A DNA stretch of 10,052 nt from an uncultured Prevotella sp. (GTDB lineage Bacteria > Bacteroidota > Bacteroidia > Bacteroidales > Bacteroidaceae), in assembly GCA_900553965.1 (NCBI GenBank), contig USFX01000099.1:1-10052 (forward strand). The letters are read 5' to 3'. Positions 1 through 6,755 of this stretch are shown one piece after another; position 1 is the first letter of the stretch; the number at the start of each line of letters is the position of its first letter. Below the pieces are notes generated by a model. It saw only the letters and a list, made by a program, of their open reading frames with translations, made no database searches and had not been told where the DNA came from. Made by a program: the position numbers and the translations under genes.

Positions 1-993
1 CAGATAAACATCGTCAACAACTACTACAAGGCCGGCAACTCCGGCAACGGCAACCAGGAGCGCATCACCCTCGTCACCGTATCCACAAGCGGCAACTCCG
101 ACAGCAAGCATCCCGAATACTACGGCATGACCAGCCGCTACTACATCTCGGGCAACACCACCGAGACAAGTTCAGGTACAAAGAAGAAGAACCGCGACTG
201 GGCCGGCGTGAGCTATGACAAGGGCGTCTACACCGTCAACGGAGAGACATACTCGGAAGACCCGAACAACATGTACGGCGACAACGTGCCCCACATCACC
301 ACGAGCGGTAAGTCGTGCGTGAAGATAAAGATGGACGAGCCCGCACCCACCGGCGACGTCACCACCCACACGGCTGAGAACGCCTTCGAAAAGGTGCTGG
401 CCTACTGCGGCGCCTCACTCCATCGCGACGACATCGACGCACGCTACATGACGGAGGCCCGCAGCGGCAAGGCCACATACAAAGGCTCCGTGACGGGCAA
501 ATGGGGACTCATAGACCTCGTTTCCGACGTCAACGGCTATACTGAAGAAAACTTCGGAACAGGCTCACGTCCCGCGGGCTTCGACTCCGACAATGACGGC
601 ATACCAGACGACTGGGAGCGCGCCAACGGGCTCAATCCCAACGACGCTTCCGACGCAGCGAAGACAACGATAGACCCGAAAGGATGGTATTCGAACATCG
701 AGGTCTACTGCAACAGTCTCGTGCAGGACATCGTGACGGGCGGCAACACCGACGCCATATCCACACCTAAGGAATACTATCCGCGCTATGTCCGTGAAGA
801 CGGCACCGTGGTTGAAGCCATCGAAAACGGTGTGACGGCCATCAGCAACGTCAGTGACGCCGGCAAACCCGTGCGTACGGAATACTATAATCTTCAGGGC
901 GTGCGTGTCCCGCCGTCGGCAAAGGGCACCGTCATCCGCGTGACCACGCTCGACAACGGACGCCGCATAAGCAAGATGATGATAAACAGATAA
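1..993 (+). CDS. Pectate lyase (PL1-like), secreted, 5' end outside window
   Basis: Open from the first base to the TAA at 991-993; 330 residues are visible and the N-terminus with the catalytic half is missing. The first residues, QINIVNNYYKAG, match the late beta-helix strand of the two minus-strand lyases here (at Q271 of the complete one). Next come a HTAENAFEKVLAYCGASL segment typical of this lyase group and a calcium-loop-like DSDNDGIPD (residues 195-203) followed by DWERANGLNPNDASD, as in thrombospondin type 3 repeats. Residues about 281-330 form a tail, TEYYNLQGVRV through a final KMMINR, resembling type IX secretion C-terminal domains. Family knowledge: calcium-dependent beta-elimination of polygalacturonate, outside the cell. 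Against the lyase at the right edge it is roughly three quarters identical by eye. The pectinesterase follows 237 bp downstream on the same strand, behind a terminator-like hairpin and its own promoter. Function is secure by homology, but the catalytic residues cannot be checked here. Confidence 0.9.
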   Translation, partial: QINIVNNYYKAGNSGNGNQERITLVTVSTSGNSDSKHPEYYGMTSRYYISGNTTETSSGTKKKNRDWAGVSYDKGVYTVNGETYSEDPNNMYGDNVPHITTSGKSCVKIKMDEPAPTGDVTTHTAENAFEKVLAYCGASLHRDDIDARYMTEARSGKATYKGSVTGKWGLIDLVSDVNGYTEENFGTGSRPAGFDSDNDGIPDDWERANGLNPNDASDAAKTTIDPKGWYSNIEVYCNSLVQDIVTGGNTDAISTPKEYYPRYVREDGTVVEAIENGVTAISNVSDAGKPVRTEYYNLQGVRVPPSAKGTVIRVTTLDNGRRISKMMINR

Positions 994-1002
994 AGCGACC
1001 GG

Positions 1003-1076
1003 AGTGGTTGCGGACGACTTCAGACCTGTATTTTCAGAAGATACCGACGAAGTCACCGCAACCACTTCTGCTTTTA
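1003..1076 (+). terminator. Terminator-like hairpin after the left pectate lyase
   Basis: AGTGGTTGCGG (1003-1013) is perfectly complementary to CCGCAACCACT (1056-1066), an 11-bp stem. Just inside it GACTTC (1016-1021) pairs with GAAGTC (1049-1054). The stem starts 9 bases after the stop codon and is followed by a weak U-rich stretch (TCTGCTTTTA). The loop is long (1022-1048) and the U-tract is interrupted, so termination may be partial. It might instead be a 3'-end stabilising structure. Confidence 0.6.
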
Positions 1077-1121
1077 CTACTTAAACAACAAAAAAGACAC
1101 CATCAACTAATACTTTATCCG

Positions 1122-1129
1122 TAACTTTG
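1122..1129 (+). promoter_or_regulatory. Bacteroidota -7 promoter box for the pectinesterase
   Basis: TAACTTTG is an exact match to the TAnnTTTG -7 consensus of the Bacteroidota primary sigma factor. No TTTG-like -33 box stands out 19-21 bp upstream, so the promoter is either weak or activator-dependent (inference). Transcription would start near 1136, giving a leader of about 95 nt before the ATG at 1231. That leader is A/T-rich and has no Shine-Dalgarno motif, as usual in this phylum. Confidence 0.6.
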
Positions 1130-1230
1130 CAGCACATCATCTACGGGTTACGAAAAGTACCGCTTTTATGATACAGAAAGAATTCTACTATTTACTATTA
1201 ATTCACTAACAAAACCAAATCAAACAAATT

Positions 1231-4200
1231 ATGACAAAAGGAAGAATCCTTCGATTGGTCCTGCTCTTGCTCTGTCTGGCCGGCATGATTCCGGCAAGCG
1301 CGGCATTTAAGGACATCAAGCTCGACCTTACGGGACAGTGGCTTCTCACCGACGATGAGTTCGCCAACAAGTCCAACGTCGAGTTCGGTTTCGTCATCGC
1401 CGACGACGGAACGGCAACGCGTGTGGAGGCTACAGACCCCACAGCCAATGCCGTCATCAGCGGTAAGTATCACAACGACCACGGATGGGGCGGCGCCAAG
1501 CTCGTCGTTCCCGTTGACGGCATGGTGAAGATAGGCGTGGGCAACTGCGACTATGCCGGCCACACCGTCAAGGTGACCGACGCCGCCGGCAATGAGGTCG
1601 CCGCCTTCGCAACGGAGAAGACCGGATGTTGGAAGAACAGCAAGGACGACGCCCACGCCACCTTCGGCTACTACCGCGGCGAGGCCACCACGCTGACCAT
1701 CACCACCAGCAGCTACACTCCGTATCTCTCGGTTGAAGCCGTAAATGAAGCTCCCTCACAAGCAACAGTGAGCTACACGATGGGCAGCGCCGAGGCCGTG
1801 GGCACACTGCCCGCAGGCATCAAGGCCGACATGGGCACGGACTACACCCTGCCGAAGAACTTCACGCTCTACGCCGAGGGCAAGACCCTCACGGCATGGA
1901 CCGACGGCACGGACACGTATGCTCCCGGCCAGACCATCAAGCTGGAGAAAGACCTTGAACTGTCGCCCGTCTTCACCGCCAACACCGTGTCGCTCGCTGA
2001 CCGCACCGACGCCGTGACGCTCACGTTCGACTTCCAGCAGAAGAGCGGCGCACCCATCGTTGGCTATCAGAACGTGACCGGCGTGTGGGTAACACAGGCC
2101 ACGGTCAACGGACAGGTCATTGACGTGAAGCTCGACTTCGACACCAACAACGGCGGTAAGATCGCCAACGCCAACTGGACTGACTGGGCACAGATGAACG
2201 CCGGCACAAAGCTGACCGTTCCGTCGTGCAAGGGCGCCACGATTGCGCTTGAGGCTTATGGCGCCATCACCACAACGACCATCGACGGCCAAAGCGACTA
2301 CACTCAGGGCACAACCATCAACTACACCATCGGCGGCACGGCCGAGACCATCGATATCGTCATCGGCGACGGTTCTTACTATCGTACGGTGAAAGTCACG
2401 CTGCCCGTAGTAAGCACGCCCGGCGGAAAGACATACACCGACGAACCGGCCAAGATCATCTGGGACTTCAACAACGAATCGTCATACGAGACTACGAGCA
2501 CCCTCCTGCCCACAGGAGCATTCAGCATCGTGTCCGTGAACCTCGGCGACATGCAGGTCAAAGGTACAGGAACAGGACAAGCCGTTGACGAGAACGGAAA
2601 CGCCGTCACCTTCCTGAAGATCAGACCCTCTGAAAGCACCAACGCAGTGGAATGGAGCGTTAAACCGGCTATGGGACTCACATTCACACCCACAAAGGTC
2701 AGCTCATACATACAGCGCTTCGGTACCGACGCAGAGAATGGAGTGACCGTTACGGCCAAACTTGACGACGGAACAACCGTTGACCTCGGCAACTTCACTG
2801 CTCCAAGAAACAACAAGACACAGTCTGAAGACAAGTTCGGAAGCTCAGCAAACTACACCAACCAGTTTGTCATCACCCTCACCGAAGAGCAACAGCAGAT
2901 GCTGACATCGGCCGACGGTTTCCATCTCTATGCCACCGTCGGTGTAGGAACAACGAAAGAAGGCGGTTTCAGTGATGTACGCATCGAAGGTTTAGTCAAC
3001 GGAACCGTGGCCGAAATAGAGAAATATACACTCACAACAAAGGCCGATCCCGAAGAGGCAGGAACCGTGAGCGTCTATCCTAAGGCTGACGAATATGACG
3101 AAGGCTCAGAGGTACAGCTCACCGCTACCCAGAACTTCGGCTATCACTTCCTGAACTGGACCGACACAGAAGGCAACGTGGTCAGCGAGGACGCCAAGTT
3201 CACATATATCATGAACGGCAACGCCGAGCTTACTGCCCACTTCCAGGCCGTCAAGACATACGAGCTGACATACAGCGTCGAGGGCGGAGCCAACCTCTAC
3301 ATGGTTCAGCCCACACCAGCCCCCACCGTTGTTGACGGCAAGAACATGTATGAAGAAGGAACTACCGTCACCCTGACAGCATCCAGCAACAAGATTCTGA
3401 CCTTCACCAACTGGAGCGACGGAACCTCAAGCTCTGAGATTACGTTCAACATGACCGAAGACAAGACCGTCACAGCCAACTATTCCGCCATTGACTTCAT
3501 CGCCGGCTGGGACTTCTGGCGTCCGGGCAACAACGGCCGTAAGGCCGACTTTGCCGCAGCAGACAACGACGCAGCCACCTTCAACCTCGTCAACGAGGAG
3601 ACCGGCGAGTCTTCCGGATGGCTCGACAAGAGTCAGGAGGCAGCAGGAGGCTATGAGGGCCGTCCTGCCGCTGTCAACTGGAAGACCGGAACATCCAACG
3701 GCGATATCGGTCACTACTATTGGCAGACCATGGTCAACGCCGGCGCCTTTGAGAACATCAAGGTTGCATTTGAGATGGCCTACAACTACAACTCATACAC
3801 GACATACGATGTTGAGTATTCACTTGACGGCACAGCCTGGGAGAATATCGGCTCAATCACCCTCGAAGGTGCAAAGAACTGGATCCCCGCTGAATTTGAC
3901 ATGCCGGCAACAGCCAACAACGCAGAAAAGCTCTACATCCGCTGGATTGCAGACAAGACATCACCCATTGAAGGAACTCCATCGTCCAACGACGGTAACG
4001 CCATAGCCAATGTCTTCATCATCGGCAGCGCAAAGCAGCCCTACGACCCGACAGCACCCGCTTTGGTAAATACAGTTCCGACAGAAGGAGCCAGCAACGC
4101 ATCTGCTTCCGGCAAGATTGTCCTCACATTCGACAAGCGCATCAAGGCAGCAGAGGGTGCCACGGCAACACTGGGCGAGCAGAAACTCGAACCCGTCGTA

Positions 4201-5727
4201 TTCGGCAAGACAATGACATTCGCATACAAGAATCTCAACTACGACACCGACTATACGTTCACCCTCCCGGCAGGAGCCGTGACCAACCTTAGCGACATCG
4301 CCACCGAGCAGGCCATCACAATAAACTTCCGCACCATGCTGAAGCCTGTTGTGACCAAGGCTCTCTATGACTTCGTCGTTCCGACCGACGGCACAATGGA
4401 GGCTGCCATCGCCGCCGCCGACAGCCGCGAGGACAAGAGCAAACGCTTCCGCATCTTCGTAATGGACGGCACATACAAGCTCCCGCAGAGCAAGACAGCC
4501 ACCATCAACTGCGACAATGGCAAGACATATCCCAGCCCGATAACAAACATCAATTCGTCAAACATCTCCATCATCGGTGAGAGCAGAGACGGAGCTATCG
4601 TGACGAATTCAATAACAGAAGACAAATTTACCGACAAATTCGGAACCAAGAGCGTCTACGAGGGTATCGGCAAGAGCGACGTTCTCCAGATACAGGGTTC
4701 CGTATCTGGCATCTACTTCCAAGACATTACCATCAAAACCGGTCTGGGAGACAAGAACGGACGCGACATCGCCGTCCAAGACAAGGGAACAAAGACCATC
4801 TACAAGAACGTGTGTCTCCACGGCTATCAGGACACTTGGGTTTCCAACAAGGAGAGCGGTCTCTACTACTTCGAGGGCGGACGTCTCCGCGGACGTACCG
4901 ACTTCCTCTGCGGTAAGGGTGACGCCTACTACAACGCCGTAGATCTCGTAATGTGCGAAAAGGGTGGTTATCTTGCCGTACCCTCTCAGTCAAACAAATA
5001 CGGTTATGTCTTCAAAGACTGCGTCATCAAAGGTGAGGCTGACGACATCGACGGCAACTACACCCTCGGCCGCCCGTGGGGTAACGGCACTCCAAGTGCT
5101 CTCTACATCGACACACGCATGGAAGTTCAGCCGTCAGCCATCGGCTGGAACGAAATGGGAGACGGCTGGCCAAAACGCTTTGCAGAATACAACTCGACAA
5201 CCAAGACAGGAACAGTCATCGACCTGAGCAGCCGCAAGAAGACTTTCTCTGACAATCATCCCAACAACCCCGTGCTCTCAGCAGAAGAGGCAGCCGAGGC
5301 AGCTGACATGACCAACATGTTCGGCGACTGGCAGCCCACTCTCTACACAGAGCAGGCACAGGCTCCCGCCAATGTCTCCATCGACGGAACGGCGCTGACA
5401 TGGGCCGAGAGCAACTATGTTCTCCTTTGGGCAGTCTGCAAGAACGGCAAGGTCGTTGCCTTCACGACAGAACCTTCCTACACCGCTGACGACGCTACGG
5501 CCACATGGTCCGTACGCGCTGCCAACGAGATGGGCGGTCTGAGCGAAGCTACCATCGCCACCATCGGTTCTGCCATCAGCACGGTCAACGCCGAAGGCAC
5601 CAACGCCATCAAGACTGAATACTTCAATCTGCAGGGCATCCGTGTCAACGACTCCTACCGTGGCACCGTCATCCGCGTCCAGACGCTGGAGAACGGCAGC
5701 AAGACAACGACAAAGCTCAACAGATAA
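1231..5727 (+). CDS. Secreted multidomain pectinesterase (CE8)
   Basis: 1498 residues. Signal peptide about 1-25 (ending PASA-A). A beta-rich domain follows (about 26-175), then an InlB/Flg_new-like repeat (about 178-252), further beta-sandwich regions (about 253-400 and 401-597), two more InlB-like repeats (about 600-675 and 677-752; FLNWTDTEGN and FTNWSDG), a carbohydrate-binding-like jelly-roll candidate (about 756-935), an SbsA/Big_5-like Ig domain (about 942-1040), the pectinesterase beta-helix (about 1045-1355), an Fn3-like strand set (about 1378-1445) and a sorting-type tail (about 1450-1498, TEYFNLQGIRV to KLNR). Catalytic motifs: YQDTW (Q1200, D1201 acid/base), TDFLCG (D1224 nucleophile), LGRPWG (R1281). 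The canonical first Gln position reads NGRDIAVQD (R1178). Family role: hydrolysis of pectin methyl esters to pectate and methanol outside the cell, supplying substrate for the flanking lyases. Promoter upstream and strong terminator downstream suggest a single-gene transcript. Catalytic assignment is firm; accessory-domain names are by-eye guesses. Confidence 0.93.
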   Translation: MTKGRILRLVLLLLCLAGMIPASAAFKDIKLDLTGQWLLTDDEFANKSNVEFGFVIADDGTATRVEATDPTANAVISGKYHNDHGWGGAKLVVPVDGMVKIGVGNCDYAGHTVKVTDAAGNEVAAFATEKTGCWKNSKDDAHATFGYYRGEATTLTITTSSYTPYLSVEAVNEAPSQATVSYTMGSAEAVGTLPAGIKADMGTDYTLPKNFTLYAEGKTLTAWTDGTDTYAPGQTIKLEKDLELSPVFTANTVSLADRTDAVTLTFDFQQKSGAPIVGYQNVTGVWVTQATVNGQVIDVKLDFDTNNGGKIANANWTDWAQMNAGTKLTVPSCKGATIALEAYGAITTTTIDGQSDYTQGTTINYTIGGTAETIDIVIGDGSYYRTVKVTLPVVSTPGGKTYTDEPAKIIWDFNNESSYETTSTLLPTGAFSIVSVNLGDMQVKGTGTGQAVDENGNAVTFLKIRPSESTNAVEWSVKPAMGLTFTPTKVSSYIQRFGTDAENGVTVTAKLDDGTTVDLGNFTAPRNNKTQSEDKFGSSANYTNQFVITLTEEQQQMLTSADGFHLYATVGVGTTKEGGFSDVRIEGLVNGTVAEIEKYTLTTKADPEEAGTVSVYPKADEYDEGSEVQLTATQNFGYHFLNWTDTEGNVVSEDAKFTYIMNGNAELTAHFQAVKTYELTYSVEGGANLYMVQPTPAPTVVDGKNMYEEGTTVTLTASSNKILTFTNWSDGTSSSEITFNMTEDKTVTANYSAIDFIAGWDFWRPGNNGRKADFAAADNDAATFNLVNEETGESSGWLDKSQEAAGGYEGRPAAVNWKTGTSNGDIGHYYWQTMVNAGAFENIKVAFEMAYNYNSYTTYDVEYSLDGTAWENIGSITLEGAKNWIPAEFDMPATANNAEKLYIRWIADKTSPIEGTPSSNDGNAIANVFIIGSAKQPYDPTAPALVNTVPTEGASNASASGKIVLTFDKRIKAAEGATATLGEQKLEPVVFGKTMTFAYKNLNYDTDYTFTLPAGAVTNLSDIATEQAITINFRTMLKPVVTKALYDFVVPTDGTMEAAIAAADSREDKSKRFRIFVMDGTYKLPQSKTATINCDNGKTYPSPITNINSSNISIIGESRDGAIVTNSITEDKFTDKFGTKSVYEGIGKSDVLQIQGSVSGIYFQDITIKTGLGDKNGRDIAVQDKGTKTIYKNVCLHGYQDTWVSNKESGLYYFEGGRLRGRTDFLCGKGDAYYNAVDLVMCEKGGYLAVPSQSNKYGYVFKDCVIKGEADDIDGNYTLGRPWGNGTPSALYIDTRMEVQPSAIGWNEMGDGWPKRFAEYNSTTKTGTVIDLSSRKKTFSDNHPNNPVLSAEEAAEAADMTNMFGDWQPTLYTEQAQAPANVSIDGTALTWAESNYVLLWAVCKNGKVVAFTTEPSYTADDATATWSVRAANEMGGLSEATIATIGSAISTVNAEGTNAIKTEYFNLQGIRVNDSYRGTVIRVQTLENGSKTTTKLNR

Positions 5728-5763
5728 TCAACACTGCAAAAGCCAATAACCTCTGAATAGATT

Positions 5764-5813
5764 GAGGCTCCCCTGCCCCGCCACGACGGCGGACGCAGGG
5801 GAGCCTCTTTTTT
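5764..5813 (+). terminator. Strong intrinsic terminator after the pectinesterase
   Basis: GAGGCTCCCCTGC (5764-5776) pairs perfectly with GCAGGGGAGCCTC (5795-5807), followed at once by six T (5808-5813). A second stem sits on top: CCGCC (5778-5782) with GGCGG (5788-5792), loop ACGAC. It begins 36 bases after the stop codon. This is a textbook Rho-independent terminator. Confidence 0.93.
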
Positions 5814-5909
5814 ATTTGCGGGTTGAGGTGGTTCGAGGAGGAGCGTGGAGGGAGGAGGGAGAATAGTTATTGTTAAGTAAGTCTTCATTATTACTTTATA
5901 ATGAGTTTT

Positions 5910-5977
5910 TTTGAATACAGAGCCACGGAGACACAAAGTTATATTGTCCTCAGTGGCTCCGTGGCTCTGTGTTCAAA
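5910..5977. repeat. 21-bp inverted repeat, REP-like
   Basis: Arms 5910-5930 and 5957-5977 are inverted copies with 20 of 21 matches; the one change (A to G) would still allow a G-U pair in RNA. The core is CAGAGCCACGGAG / CTCCGTGGCTCTG, with a 26-base spacer. No U-tract follows on either strand, so it is not a standard intrinsic terminator. It lies about 100 bases past the pectinesterase terminator. Most likely a dispersed intergenic palindrome; copy number elsewhere cannot be seen from this window. Confidence 0.75.
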
Positions 5978-6018
5978 CTATAAACTAATTGTTGCAACAT
6001 ACTTAATACTTTAAATGA

Positions 6019-6078
6019 CATGCTGTTCGGATTTGCAATCACGAGTACCAGTCATGATTGCAAATCCGCTACAGCATG
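6019..6078. repeat. Long two-part inverted repeat
   Basis: GGATTTGCAATCA (6029-6041) pairs perfectly with TGATTGCAAATCC (6055-6067). Outside it, CATGCTG (6019-6025) pairs with CAGCATG (6072-6078), separated by a 3/4-base internal loop. That gives 20 base pairs with a 13-base apical loop. A third related arm, CCGAACAGC (6142-6150), is the reverse complement of GCTGTTCGG (6022-6030), so the element may originally have spanned 6022-6150. It could be a REP/MITE remnant or encode a structured small RNA. No promoter or U-tract was seen to favour the RNA option. Confidence 0.7.
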
Positions 6079-6190
6079 AGTTCACATTTTTGCATCGCAG
6101 ACGCCACGGTGTGACGTATCTACAAGTCCATTCTTTATCTTCCGAACAGCCGTACTTATAAAACCTTTGTGTCTTTTCATTGAAAGATAG

Positions 6191-6241
6191 CTGTCAGAAA
6201 ACACTTGACAGGAAGTGTTAAAAATGCCATCTAAACGGCAT
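6191..6241. other. Overlapping short hairpins
   Basis: CTGTCA (6191-6196) pairs with TGACAG (6206-6211), and AACACTT (6200-6206) pairs with AAGTGTT (6213-6219). The two stems share bases and exclude each other. A third small stem follows, ATGCC (6224-6228) with GGCAT (6237-6241). The stems are short and could be chance in AT-rich DNA. No gene lies downstream on the + strand that they could control. Confidence 0.35.
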
Positions 6242-6409
6242 CAGAAGCGGGCACTTTCGAAAATATTTCATCGTTGGACGCAAATAATGAAGTTTTGCGC
6301 GTGCAAGCATAAACAACTGGCGTTCAAACGATTATACCGTATTTAAGAAATCTGTGCAATATCAGAACGCCGAGAAGCCGCTTTTTCCGGCCAAAATGTC
6401 ATGATTTGC

Positions 6410-6522
6410 TCTGCCGTAAGGGCCTCCCAGGGTTCTGGCGGGGCTGCTTTCGTCGTGCAACGGGGCCGTTGTTGCAATGCCGTAAGGCCCCCGCCGCAAC
6501 CTCGGGAGGCCCTTACGGCAGA
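6410..6522. repeat. 113-bp GC-rich inverted-repeat element
   Basis: A perfect 19-bp terminal inverted repeat, arms 6410-6428 and 6504-6522, has the core GCCGTAAGGGCCTCCC. Inside, GGTT (6431-6434) pairs with AACC (6498-6501), and GGCGGGG (6437-6443) pairs with CCCCGCC (6489-6495), separated by short bulges. A third, directly repeated copy of GCCGTAAGG lies at 6479-6487, and a small central palindrome (CAACG/CGTTG) occurs near 6458-6471. The element is far more GC-rich than its surroundings. It has the form of a MITE or BIME-type composite palindrome and could fold into a long cruciform or RNA hairpin. Small Arg/Gly/Pro-rich reading frames across it are treated as spurious. No transposase is present. 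Confidence 0.75.
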
Positions 6523-6675
6523 ACCGGATTATCTCCGTCACGCTTCCAGTACCTTTCTGCCACTCTAAAACGAGATTTTCATTTGTCACCGTTTTTTGCG
6601 CAGCAATGTTTACAAGAGAGCAATGTCTGCGGTATCACCCGACCTCCGTATCACTCAAACAAGTGAGATGCCCCG

Positions 6676-6723
6676 AAAAAACGGGCCACGTGGCAGACAG
6701 ATGCTGCCGCGTGACCCGGTTTA
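6676..6723 (-). terminator. Intrinsic terminator after the complete pectate lyase
   Basis: Arms 6682-6696 and 6704-6718 form a 15-position stem with one G-U pair and one mismatch on the minus strand, with a 7-base loop. Transcribed from the minus strand, the stem is followed by six U (complement of AAAAAA at 6676-6681), and a matching A-run precedes it (complement of TTT at 6720-6722). It sits 33-80 bases beyond the TGA stop at 6756-6758, so it should end the minus-strand lyase transcript. Confidence 0.88.
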
Positions 6724-6755
6724 CAGGACGTTGAGAAACTATTTTCCCAGCCGTT

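Larger units (their letters stand above)
5728..6755. other. Convergent intergenic region, no supported gene
   Basis: About 1 kb lies between two convergent genes. It contains the pectinesterase terminator, a purine/G-rich tract (about 5821-5862), three long inverted repeats (5910-5977, 6019-6078, 6410-6522), a small cluster of overlapping short hairpins (6191-6241) and the lyase terminator (6676-6723). Short open frames at 6362-6589 (-) and 6406-6666 (+) lie on the GC-rich inverted repeat and have low-complexity Arg/Gly/Pro composition, so I do not call them. From 6242 to 6409 and from 6523 to 6675 I see nothing I can name. The composition contrast with the flanking genes and the density of palindromes suggest a landing site for small repeat elements (inference). 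Confidence 0.7.

Noticed and set aside
1231..1305. Possible lipoprotein signal in the pectinesterase (Cys15 after LLLL)
   Set aside because: The residue before Cys is Leu, not Gly/Ala/Ser, so the lipobox fails. PASA-A gives a better signal peptidase I site.
5821..5862. G-rich tract as a G-quadruplex
   Set aside because: Most runs are only GG, supporting at best a weak two-layer structure. No functional context.
5655..5936. 93-residue minus-strand frame overlapping the pectinesterase end
   Set aside because: Crosses the gene end, the terminator and the 5910-5977 repeat. Composition is not protein-like.
6362..6666. Short Arg/Gly/Pro-rich frames on both strands (RRGPYG-type peptides)
   Set aside because: They run across the inverted repeat 6410-6522 and their repetitive peptides follow from the palindrome. 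No promoter or start context supports them.
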